A stretch of 64,000 nt of DNA from Channallabes apus (taxonomy: Eukaryota > Chordata > Actinopteri > Siluriformes > Clariidae): NCBI GenBank assembly GCA_030522415.1, contig CM060121.1, forward strand, positions 22,665,142-22,729,141, written 5' to 3'. The notes beneath the pieces were generated by a model, which was given only the letters and a program-made list of their open reading frames with translations, was not told where the DNA came from and did not search any database. Each line of letters opens with the position of its first letter. Position 1 is the stretch's first letter. The translations under genes and the position numbers were made by a program. This document shows, one piece after another, positions 25,916 through 37,354 of the stretch.

Positions 25916-27308
25916 GGGTGTGCCATCTTATTTATTATAAGATTTTTAATTCATTAATTACTGATTAAATTTAACTGAACACAGGTCTTCCTCATGGCAG
26001 GCAAGAAACCCACCACTGAGCCACCAATGACCAGTATGGAAAATGAATTAATTAATTATCTAAGGCCATTTTGCTTATTATTAAAAAAATTTTTTTATTA
26101 AATAATCATTAGATTTTAATACAGTTTCATATTCACAATACTGCTTTAAACTCCCGGAACAAAAACAAAACAGTGACCTACATAAATCAGCTGTCATGAT
26201 TGGTGGAAATCAATAGCGTGCACGTGCAACGTTCAGGCGATGCCCAAAGTGCGTCCTACCCTACTACAAAGTATGCCTAATATACGCAGCTCTCCGTTTT
26301 CATAGCTACCATATACACTATTTTCATAGCATACTATTTAGTACGGCAGTACGTTGCTTTGTACGTCGTTACTGCGCGTGCTTCTATACATGGTGAAAGG
26401 CAGCGCCACATGAAGTGACAGACGTGCGTTTTGACCAATCGCCTGAAGAGTTTCCTGCCCCATGGAAAGTACTCAAGAGGAAGCGAGTAATGCTTGAACG
26501 CTGACGCAAAACCAAATAAAAAAAATACAGAAATTTTGATAGTTTACGTTTCATGGAGGGATATAAACGTAAAGTATTTATTGTTTTGCTGTGTTAGAGC
26601 TTCAGGGCGTTTACTCCGACACGCAGCTCGGTAAGCAGTTAGTTCCGCCATGACACATCCATCAACATCCACAACATTAGCCAGAGAATGAAAGTAATCT
26701 AGCATGGTTTAAATTGTGTGTGTTTGCTGGTTAATTATGGTTTCGGTGTCGTTGTAATGCTTGCTTGTGTTGTGTATTTTCAGAAAGAAAGTGGGCTGTA
26801 CATAAATAAGTAACGTTGATATATTTTAATTTATCCTGAGATTAGCTAGCTAGCTAGCTAGTTGGCTAGTGAGATCTGTCACTGTCTCGCCACCCGTACT
26901 GATTGATTCCTTTTCAAATAGGAAAGAGGTATTACATTTTATCCAGGTCTAAATGATAGCTAGCTATCTAACTAATGATCCTGACTGCAGAGTGATTGTG
27001 TGTATTTTACCTCAGGACAGCTGGTGGTTTTATATCTATCTCAAGACTACTAAGAATAGCACCAGAATGAGTCATTGTGTCTGAGTTTTATTGTGGTTTA
27101 TCCTGGGCGTTGACGGTTTTTTGTGCGTCTTATTTATGATCCCTGATGCGACGATGATTAACCTCACTGTCCTTACAACGCTGGTGTTGGTTAAGGTTTT
27201 TTTCTTGTTAAAACTGTAGCTGGTTTTCATAGTGCTGGTGCTTTCTTTCTGATCCATTATGTTTAATCTGTAGGCAGAGCATTACAAGGGTAGAACTGCT
27301 TTTTCCTG

Positions 27309-30300
27309 ATGTCTGCTGAAGCTTCTGATGGGAACGTGGTGCCAGAGCCCAGTTGTGCCCCTCCAACCCCCAGCCATGGCGTGGAGAAGAAGGTAGGACC
27401 AGGTCTGGCTGGAAGTAAGTATGTGAAGCTGAATGTTGGTGGATCCCTGCATTACACCACAGTCCAGACCCTCAGCAAAGAGGACAGCCTTCTTAGAAGG
27501 ATATGTGACGGCAGTATGGAGGTGACCATCGATTTAGAAGGTGAGCCAGTGTGTGATTTGTGGTCATTGTGATAAGTTTTGGTTCTGTTTTCCTAAAAGG
27601 TGTGTACTGCAGTTAAAGCAGAGGTTCTTTATACCAACGGGGTTGTGAAAGAAACTCAGTCTCCCATTTTGTTTCATTTCTATTACAAAGTAATGACTTC
27701 AAAATAGATTTTTTTTTTTTAAATAGAATTTTTACACTTACAATAGAGATGAACCGGTTGATCAGCTAGTGACCAGAATTGACTGGTTTTCAGTTTGACT
27801 GGCCATGACCGGTGTTGGGCAGATCAGCCTCAAATATAACCTATTCTTTACAGAGTGCTGAAACTTCTGAATGGCATAACAGAATCACATTTTTATAGTG
27901 TTTCATTATCAAAAAGCGAGTGCGTTTAAAGCCTCCGATCGGCCTTTTTCTCCAAACTCTTTCATCCTATTAGTCTCATACCCCCACTCATTAAAACTTA
28001 CACAAGTCTCAAAACACCACGGTCACAAATTAGTCGAAAATGTCACTGTCAAGTCGAGTTTTGAGATTTTGGCGGTATTTGAAAAGGTAAAACGTCACCC
28101 TTTTTTTTATAATCCTACATATCTTGCATTCTGAAATATTTACACATTTTCATCCTGTGTGGTATTAGAGAATTATTTGCTAAGTTTATTTAGAAATAAT
28201 TATAATAGAGATATTGTATGTGCTGCTCAGTTAAATGTTACCTGTTGTATCAAAACAAGTTTTTTTGTATTGTTTGAATGCTGCGCTTGGTTTTTAAATG
28301 AGAATTAATATTATAAGGAATTGGCTACATTTAATTAAGCCTGGGATAGGCTCCAGATCTCTGTGACCCTGTAGAGGAGAAGCGGTATAGAGAATGAGTG
28401 AAAATGATTGGCAATGTGAGATTAAGGCAACAAAGTTTTTTTTTTTTTTTCTGATTTACCAAGGGTGCCAATTATGATAAAGCACCCATTTAGGACACAA
28501 TATTAATCAGTAATGAATTAACTGTATATTTATAAGAGTCACTACGTATTAGCTCATGTCTCTGTCAATTGCTGGATTAATTTTTGTGGAATTGCAGCTT
28601 TGTTTTGCACTTAAGCCAGTTAATATGTGCCTGAGATTTCTTAAAGATACCTAGAATCTTTGCCCCTCGTTCTTGGGCTAAAGCAGTGGTTCTCAAACTT
28701 TTTCTGTCATTCCCCACTTAAGGGGGTGAGCGAATTTTCAAGCCCCACTTGTCAACAAAATAATAACGAAATCGGCCAAGTTTACTGTTTATTGAAATAT
28801 CAATTTCTAAACCAATAAGATCAAACACCACCAAGTTAAAAAAAGATAAAATACACGTGCAATTGTTACAAGGCTTACGTTGTCACTTATCTTTGCATAA
28901 TTGACCCCATGTTTATTAGCTGCTCAGCAATCGTTTGTAGTTTTTTTGCACTGGCCAATTCTGTATGCAACTTTGAATGAAGCCATTTGTGCTTTGCTGT
29001 CCACTGATTCAGATGTTACCATGCGATTCTCCTGCTGTCTGTATTCTGCCAGCTTTCTTTCAAAGACGTCCAGTGGCTTATTAATGTGACTGGAGTGTGT
29101 TGTCTCTAAGCGTCTTCCTAATTTGTTGGGTCTCATGCGGTCTGCTGCCAGCGGTTTAAGACACAAAGCATACACGAGCCTCTCTTCTGCCCCCAACATC
29201 CCCACCATGAATCCAAGCTGAAGATAGGCTTCATTAGGGGTGGGCGATATAACCAAAATCTTCTAACACAGGAGAAGCAATTTTCTACCTCGATAACGAT
29301 ATATATCACAATATAGCAATTTGTATCTGAAAATGCATAAATAAAAATTCAAACACAAAGAAACTGTTTTACATAATGTAATTTTATTTAAACTGTGAAT
29401 TGCTGAGGTTTGCCGCATTTTTTTACTTTGGCCATATTCGTTTGGATATTTGGATTTCAGATGATAGAAAAGGTTTGATGTGTTTCCACCACTTGTTAAA
29501 ACAGTGCACTTGCGTCCCTTCCAAATCACGTTCATCTCATTCGTTATACCCAAACCAATTCCACAACACAGACGATGCAGCTTTTTCCTTTACAATCTCC
29601 TCACTGTTGGTTTTGTCACATGTAAGCAAACTCACTGCTGCTGCACCGTCTTCTTCCATTGTCGAAGTGAATGTGAAGCCAAACACATCAAAAGTGGGAC
29701 GAAACAGCGGCACCCGATTGAACCAAATATCTGCACAAATACAGCGCAGCGCGACTATCTGGATAGCGCAGTGATGATCTGATTTATTTGCGCAGCGCCG
29801 CTCGAATCACAAACCTGCGCGACTCACTGTGTTTTTATTTTAAAACAATTTAAAAATTTCAGGACTGTTTAATATTGTTTCCGCCTTGCCATGCCTGGTT
29901 TGTACGTGCGCATCCCAGCGGGGTAAAATGTATTTTGATGGTCGGCGCGGTTTATTTCTGTCAGAGTCGCGCAGCGCTGCCCAGTGGGTCGCGCAGGTTT
30001 GAGCAGCGCAGCTCAAGTTTGTCCGACGGTAAACCATTATTGTTCCACTATGGTTCCACTTTTTCTCCCGGCCCACAACTGATGTTATTTTAAATTTACT
30101 TGTATTAATGATCCATTTATTTGTGTGTGATTGTTTAGTTTTGAGCGTACGATCTTCATTATCAATAAAGAACAGCATGAATTAGAATAGGTACTTTCCT
30201 GTTTTTCCTCCCGTTCATTGCGCCCCACCTGTCATGTCTGTATTCCCCACTAGTGGGGCGCGCCCCACACTTTGAGAACCACTGGGCTAAAGAGCATGAC

Positions 30301-32967
30301 TGTTTCATTATGCACTGTGTAGCAAGTATTTAGCTTGGGGCATCTTCTCTGTCTCCAGGCTGGGTCGTGTTGGACAGGTGTGGACGCCATTTCCCTGTGG
30401 TGCTGAACTTCTTACGCGATGGCACAGTGCCACTTCCTGAGAGCCAGAGGGAACTGGAAGAGGTACTGAAGGAGGCACAGTACTACAGAGTGCAGGGTCT
30501 CGTCCAGCACTGCCTTTCCACACTGCAGGTCAGCCTCCTTGTACAATCGTTCATCAGTGCTATAATCAATATCGAAAATAGATACAGGCAACATGAACTG
30601 ACATACGTGTTGAATAGCGTGACCAGAATGACGTTATGTGTGCTCAAGGAACATTTGGATTGTATGATTCATACTGTGTTGACATTGTGCACATTATACA
30701 TCCAAAGGTTTGAAGACACCTGACTGTCACACCCACATATGAGCTATCCTCAAACTGTTTCTGGTTAGTTGTGTACACACAATGTCTTGAATGTTTTTGT
30801 TTGCTGTGGCATTAAGATTTTCTTTCGCTTCAAATAAAAGGGACAACACAATGCCCTTGTGCATGGTTCTAGTTCATGAAGTCTAGGTTAAAGAAGAGTG
30901 AAAGCAGCAAAGCGTTGGGAGAAAACAATTCTGTGTTGGTTTTGGAACGAGCACATATGGGTGTGATGGTCAGGTGTTCGCATATTTTTGTCCATATTGT
31001 CTACATGCAATACCATTTAAGCTACTGCTCTGAATGCCAGTTCATGTTAACTGTTTCAGTGTTGGAGCTTTCAGTTAGTGGGGAAGGTAGCAGCATACTT
31101 TTCTAAAATTAAGATGTGTTAACTTGATGTGATAATTGTTTCTAAAACCGCAGCCATTGTTTCAGCAAAAAGATGCTGTTAAAATAGTCATACATATTTT
31201 TTTCACTTGTCTTAAAGCAGTTAACAGATATTAGGATGTCTCTTTCAAGGTGTGAATACATTTTGTCATCCTGTAGAAACGCAGTGAGCTCTATGAGGGA
31301 GGCTGTCGCATCCCCATGATCACCTCTGCCAAGGAGGAGCAGCGGATGATCGCCACCTGCATGAAGGTGAAAGAAAATGTTTGGCATGTAAACACAGGCA
31401 TCCACTGAGAAATGCTTGTGAAGTAATCTTACAGAATAATTTTGGAAATCAGAAATCTGAAATTTGTTTTAAATCTGTTTCAGCCTGTGGTGAAGTTGCA
31501 GAATAATAGAGGGAACAATAAATATTCCTATACCAGGTATTGTCAGCACATATGCACTCAACCCCTTTATGCAATATGCTAAATGCTACTGAGGCTGGAA
31601 ACGCATAAGTTATATCATAGAGGTGTTTTCTTTGGTGAACCTTTAGATTACAAGTGGTGGGTGGGATGCCTTCTATTCTCGATAACCCTGAGTGATGCTA
31701 ACCAAATCTGTATGCATAAGATGGCAGAAAGCCCTTTCCTGAAAATGTGTTACACTGCGCTGTGATAAACAAGCATCAGTTTGAAGATTTAAAATTTTTC
31801 ATAAAGTCTGACATGCCGATCCTGCCGATTTTGAAGAACAAATGACAATGTACACAAGATGTTTTGTGTCTTATCTTAAATGGAAAATCCAATGGTATGT
31901 TCATAGAAAAACATGGAAAAAACTTTTTCTTCGAAACGGCATGTTATAGGTTACACAACTTTGTAAGTTACTTTCTTAAAGTTAAAAAAAATATTTAAGC
32001 CTGCTGAAAATCATATGATGGTTACCAACGCTTGCTAAACTATTAGGGAGCAGCATAAATCACTCAGAGTGAAGCACTATTGACATGTATGCCACCCATT
32101 TCCCATGAGTGAGCATGGTTATGGCTGATCAAAACGGACTACTTCCATACACAAGCCGATTGACCAGTGCTTCATTACTTCTTAATACTAATTGTAAACA
32201 ATACATGGGTGCTTTTTCAGGACTTGTATGCTATGAGAGTACCAATCATAAATTCCAAGGATTGAGCTACCCAGTTAATAAATTTTATGTAGTACCATGG
32301 ATGTGGCATGTCTTCATGAATGTGAGATGTTAACATGATGAAGATGACAAACTATTCTTGTAGTATGTGCATAAAATTTCTAAAGCCCCCTCGTTGCTTT
32401 TTCAGCAACTCTGACGACAATTTGCTGAAGAATATCGAGCTGTTTGATAAACTGGGGCTCCGCTTCAATGGCAGAGTGCTTTTCATTAAAGACGTGCTCG
32501 GAGATGAAATCTGCTGCTGGTCCTTCTATGGAGAAGGACGCAAGATCGCAGAGGTTTGCTGTACCTCCATCGTTTATGCTACTGAGAAAAAACAGACCAA
32601 AGTAAGCACAGACCATGCATACACTGGTTCACTGTTATTTGTTTGCTTTCAAGTTTGATCTCTTATTTGTATATCGCTCACTTATCATTGTCTGTGGTTT
32701 GCTTTGTCCTCATAGGTTGAGTTCCCAGAAGCTCGCATTTTTGAAGAAACCCTAAACATACTGATCTATGAGAATGGCCGGTGGTCAGGCCAAAGAGGCA
32801 TGGGTTTATTGGACTCGGGTGGTGTCTCATCTCCAGGCATGGGTCAGTCAGAAGAAGATGGGGCTTGTGCGGGGGGTGGAGACAGACGAGTGAGGAGGAT
32901 CCATGTACGGAGACATATTATGCATGACGAGAGGGGGCACGGACAACAGACTGTGTACAAGGACTAA
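27309..32967 (+). CDS. kctd13: BTB/POZ domain protein KCTD13, 6 exons, 330 aa
   Basis: Substrate adaptor of the Cullin-3 ubiquitin ligase; in mammals it targets RhoA and binds DNA polymerase delta subunit p50 and PCNA. Exons: 27309-27540, 30359-30528, 31277-31366, 31484-31536, 32406-32601, 32716-32967; all GT-AG and in phase, 331 codons with TAA. Residues 1-35 are a Pro-rich leader starting MSAEAS as in human. The BTB/T1 domain covers about 36-134 ([26 protein letters not shown]). The family core follows ([56 protein letters not shown]). The C-terminus [19 protein letters not shown] ends VYKD. Human KCTD13 has 329 residues. Intron 1 is long because of a hAT element. Confidence 0.96.
28685..30284 (-). 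mobile_element. hAT (Charlie-type) element in kctd13 intron 1
   Basis: Ends CAGTGGTTCTCAAACTTTTT and CACTTTGAGAACCACTG (written CACACTTTGAGAACCACTG at the right). The flanks GGCTAAAAG and GGCTAAAG are a near-exact duplication. Minus-strand 29256-28924 reads as hAT transposase just after a BED finger: [36 protein letters not shown] and [13 protein letters not shown], as in ZBED5-like proteins. Only this fragment survives; a second element has inserted at about 29.23 kb. Confidence 0.8.
29233..29790 (-). mobile_element. Second hAT-type element nested in the first
   Basis: Begins AGGGGTGGGCGATATAACC, a familiar fish hAT terminus. Minus-strand 29553-29263 contains a BED-finger-like segment ([20 protein letters not shown]) with a changed His/Lys pattern. 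The opposite terminus was not found, so the right limit is approximate. Confidence 0.5.
30690..31005 (+). mobile_element. Tc1/mariner-related MITE in kctd13 intron 2
   Basis: Runs from GGTTTGAAGACACCTGACTG through TGGCATTAAGATTTTCTTTC to CATATTTTTGTCCATATTG; the interior is deleted. Same family as 16150 and 38110. Confidence 0.6.
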
Positions 32968-34640
32968 TCGTAAGGATGGAGGGGGAATTTCGAAGCATAT
33001 AGTAGTTTGATGAGCCTAATGGTACTATGACAGGAAAATTGTGAATAATTTATATGCAGGGATTTGGAAACGAGGATGGATGAGTGAGGAGGGGTGTGGT
33101 TGAACAGCGATTGGAATTGATCTTGGGTACAGTAACACTGCACTAAGAAATAATCTCAAGAGCCACAGTGTGGCTTCTTTTTCTTTTTTTACGAGGATTA
33201 ATGGACATCATTCTTATTTTTTGCTTCGTTTTTTTTATTTATTAATCTGTTCTATTTATTGTCCACAATTTTCAATTTAAAAAAAAAAAAAGAATACGCG
33301 TGAAATATGTTTGTGTGCAGGAATTGTGAATGCGTAATGGTAAACTGTGACGTTTTTCTATGCGAATGTGTGCATGCGTGTGTAGGATGATAGCAGCAAA
33401 GCGGCATTTATTCATGCATCATACATTAGTCGAGCATGAGTATGTTCCCGCTAGTGTGGGCGCTGTCCTAGCCTTTTCCTTCACTTTAAGTACCCCAACA
33501 TAAGTGTTTAAATGACTTGTTTTATAAACACTCCAGTGTTTTTAACCCTCTCCTCTTTAACGGCTTCTGATAGGAATTTTCTGTCCTGGAAAAAAGCCAG
33601 AAAAACCCCTTCCGACAACGCACACCTATAATTAAAGTATAAAGGCTGATTCCTGTAAAGTGAACATACAGAATGAACCTACTGTACAGCCATTACATGA
33701 TAGAGACAAACCTGAGTCTTAGAAAAACTGTTATGTGGGTTCATTCAATTTTCCTACAATTTCCCAAAGATTTTTTTCTCTAGAAATCCTTATAATAATT
33801 TATCCCCAGTTTAGAATGTAATTTACGTGTAGTACCTATGAGTAAGAGAATTTAAGTTTGAGGAAATATTTATTGATTAAAACAGAAGTCTAAAGATTTG
33901 TTTAAGTATCTGAAAATATAAATAAAATTTTTTATTTTTTTTTTGTAATCCTTACCCATATGCTACAGAAGGGATAGTTTAAAAACACTGGAGTCTTTCG
34001 GTAAGGAGGTTCTGTTCTGTGTAGAAATCTGCTGTTTTATTAAGCAGGCAGGCATGTTAAATTTCTAATTGTTTTCAGGTTAAATCTTTAAAAACCCAAT
34101 AAGCCAGTTGCTTAGCATCCCCAAAATGTGTGTAATTATGGAAATATCTGACTATTTACTTGGACTAGCATGAAGTGAAACGCTCTATGGAAACACATTC
34201 TTCCAGATAGAACTGTAGTAACTGGCAGTTCCATTTATAAGGCAAGTTTATTTGTACAGCACATTTCATGTATAAGATGATGACTTTGATTCTTGAAGAT
34301 AACATGGATATAAGGACCAATTGCTAACCTCTCAAAATGCTGTAAATAGAATTTGAAGAGTTGTTGCACTAGACCACTGTTAGCTCTTAAGTGTCTCATG
34401 GGAATTGTTCTCGGAACCAGTGAAACAAAAATGTAATGCTTACCCTCTTAAATTATTTTTTTAATTAAGGAATACATGTTAATATGCTCAGTATTATCAG
34501 AATTTTCTGACTGGTACGAGATTGGTAAAATTCGTTCGGTAGCATGTTATGCTGTCCATAACTAATGGTGGTTGTTATTTTATCCACAGGTCCATTAATA
34601 AAAGACTTTTAAAAATATGTTAATCATTTGTATGACTGAA
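32968..34640 (+). other. kctd13 3' UTR and downstream
   Basis: Non-coding sequence after the TAA. AATAAA signals are at about 33921 and, more convincingly, 34597-34602 (CATTAATAAAAGAC). An A-run at 33280 and a short TTTATTTGTACAGC repeat fragment at 34250 are the only other features. Confidence 0.5.
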
Positions 34641-37020
34641 TGCTTTGCAAATTATTTGATGATATGGAAGACCTTATAATAGAGCCAGTATTTATAGAAA
34701 AAAGCACAGTAGGCTTAAAGGACAAGTATACACAGAAATTCATTAAAAGTCTTCACAGTGAGAAATTCAAGGTGTATTTATTAGTGATTGTGGTGCTAAT
34801 TTTTTGGTTGGCACTTTTTTTTTTTTTTTTTTACACTCATAAAGCTAGTGTTTGTGTACCAAGTTGACACTGCTAGCATAGGCACATAGGCAGTTGACCA
34901 TTTTCCAGTTTAGTACCCCTATTGGAAAACTTAACCTTACACGGCTGTTAATGGGGTCATGAGGTAGAGTTGAGCAGGAAGGAAACTGAGTTTTCAGTTA
35001 AGCACCCCTAGGCAAAATAAGATAGATTCAAATGTCCTAAGTGCAACATAAGTACATGACCGTTGTTGCTGAGTTACAGCAGAGATTAGACAGGTATGAG
35101 ATGAGTGTGATACCGTTGACTGCCATATTGTCACAAAAGATGTAACCTTATCTGTTTGAGTGAAGCAAGGATATTCAACTTTAGTCATAGATGGTCAGTG
35201 TCCAGTTATTCACCAACATCTAAACACCAACTGATTTGAGTAAGTAACAGATTATTTGAATAATCTGTGTTGGAAGAATCATCCAACTGTGTTGGACACT
35301 GGCCGTCCAGAGTTGAAGATTTCTGCAGTAGAGTATACACACAAGGCTGCATCAACAACTGCTGCATTGTTCTTTTCAGGCAAAGATGAGTCAAGTCCCA
35401 CTGGGGAACCTTTCAGCAGGTAAACAGACATATGGCAATGTAAGAAATGTAGGAAAGTTACCCAAATGAAAAATACCAAAAGCTTAATGAAAAATAGAAA
35501 TCGACCAGGGCTTTTATTAGCTTACAAAATATACTTGGAAGTTATGCAAGTTATTTAATTATAATGATTAATATGCAAGTTGTCTATGGTGAGTTTTTAC
35601 TTTACAGGTAAATTTTTGGTTTAAATTAATATGTTTAAAGAGTATAATTAATGGGTATGAGTATAATTAATGGGTATAGCTTTTATTTTATTTTATTTCT
35701 AAGGTCACTGGAGGTCGTATAAGCATTTCACTGCATATCGTACTGTGTATGAGACAAATTAAATTTTTATTTTGAATTTATTTCAAAGTTTAGTAAGCTA
35801 ATCAATAATCAACACAAACTGTAAGAGAAAAACAAGTTAGTGTTAGTACTTGCCAGCAGTCTAGATTAAAACATTAATCCACGATTTAGACACAATGCAG
35901 ATTTGTTTAGTTTAAGAAGATGCATGGGTAAATTTGCTCATTTATTGCTGTATCATCATTGCTGTATCATCATTTTAGTAAAAATTACAAAAATAACATG
36001 TAACATTTAAATAATAATTATTTATTTTATTTTTAAATTTTATTATTATTAACATAATTTAAATGTGGATCACCAATCATCATTTTCAGTTATGCTTTAA
36101 AATTTCTACACAGTTCATCTTCTAATCTTAATTGGATAAGATAAATTAATAAGATAAAATGAATGAAAACAAAGAGTATTTACCTGGGCATAAATTGGAA
36201 ATCAAGTGACCTCACACAGTTCTACAGGGGCTTAGTGGTTAACATTGTCGACTTGCACCTCCAGAGTCCAGATTCGATTCCCACTTTGGTCTGTGTGCAT
36301 GGTGTTTGCATGTTCTCCCCATGCTTAGTGGGTTTTCTCCGGGTACTCCAGTTTCCTCCCACAGTCCAAAGACATGCAGATTAGGCTAATTGCCATTTCC
36401 AAATTGCCCATGTGAATACATGTGTGTATGTGTACAGTATGTGCCCTGCATTGAGCGATGAGTATGTGAGGGACCTCACATGGTGTTGCCACCCCTACAC
36501 TAGATGCTGTTGGAACAGTGACTGGAACCAGATTACAGAGTGATCCAGTATTTATAGAAAAAAGTATAGTAAGAAGCACAGACATAATTAGACCTTTTTG
36601 GCAACAAACAATAAATGGGCTTGTCATATAAGGATGATTATACAGAAAAATTACCAAATTCCAATTTTAAAGTATGGTGGCAGATATGTACAGGACTGTG
36701 CAAAAGCCTTATCACATGCAAATAAATGCAAAAAGAAAAAGAAAAAAACTATAAGCCTACAAAATTAAGATAAATATTTATATGCAAGTCATCCATGATG
36801 GACTTTTACTTTAAAGGTAAAATTCTGGTTTAAATTAAATAATAAGGTTTAAAGAGTGTATTTATTGGATATATTTCAATATTTTGCCAAATGCCAACTA
36901 AATAGAGAAAGTAGAAGTAGTTGTTCAATTACTTTTTCTTTCATTTTTGTGAAGCTGCTTTGAGACAATGACCATTGTTAAAAGCGCTATATAAATAAAA
37001 TAAAATTGAATTGAATTGAA
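34641..37020. other. kctd13-hirip3 spacer, repeat-rich
   Basis: No gene seen. Contents: an inverted-repeat segment at 35163-35325, an element copy at 35520-35665 that recurs at 36757-36870, a SINE at 36223-36440 with an unnamed element at 36498-36720, and a terminal (TTGAA)n tail at 37000-37024 after TTAAAAGCGCTATATAAAT. Confidence 0.5.
36223..36440 (+). mobile_element. Mermaid-type SINE copy
   Basis: TACAGGGGCTTAGTGGTTAACATTG (box A region), CAGATTCGATTCCC (box B), TTTCCTCCCACAGTCCAAAG. The 3' part is cut short. Confidence 0.75.
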
Positions 37021-37041
37021 TTGAATACTGGGTCACTGAGA

Positions 37042-37052
37042 GGCCCCGCCCC
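37042..37052 (+). promoter_or_regulatory. GC box upstream of hirip3
   Basis: GGCCCCGCCCC lies about 300 bp before the hirip3 start codon in a CpG-richer stretch (37030-37430), so an Sp1-type promoter is plausible. Confidence 0.4.
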
Positions 37053-37354
37053 TTACTCGGTATTCGTCTCGGGCACGCGCATTTTGTGTCTAGCGCCATG
37101 TCAGGCGGAGACACGCAACTGAGTGAGATTTAGCTGTATTTTTTTCGACGCATTACTTCTTAATGCGTCACAAAAAAACGGTGAATATTGAACTGTTCAG
37201 CAAGAAGCAGAGGGTTGCCGAATCGACAGGAAGAGAGTACGCTATGACGCAATGCAGCGTGCGCGCGGCCGGTAGAGAGCGCGCCAAACCTGGAAGTGCG
37301 TGAGATTTTCGCGGTGTTTTCTCCCGATATGATAAGTGCTCCTCGAAACTAGCG

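Larger units (their letters stand above)
24801..27308. other. sez6l2-kctd13 spacer and kctd13 upstream region
   Basis: AT-rich sequence to about 25.3 kb, a SINE at 25416-25740, an RTE-type tail at 25741-25915, then about 1.4 kb of upstream sequence for kctd13. 26846-26862 is a short (GCTA)n run. 26277-26360 resembles a short repeat (TAGTACGGCAGTACG). The kctd13 5' UTR must include the bases directly before 27309, but no promoter motif is secure. Confidence 0.4.

Noticed and set aside
34640..34867. 75-codon frame with a hydrophobic stretch after kctd13
   Set aside because: The hydrophobic part comes from a poly-T run, and the first part recurs as repeat text at 36540.
35163..35325. Imperfect inverted repeat (GGTCAGTGTCCA against TGGACACTGGCC)
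   Set aside because: Probably a small repeat element, but the arms are short and no target duplication is visible, so it is not listed as a separate mobile element.
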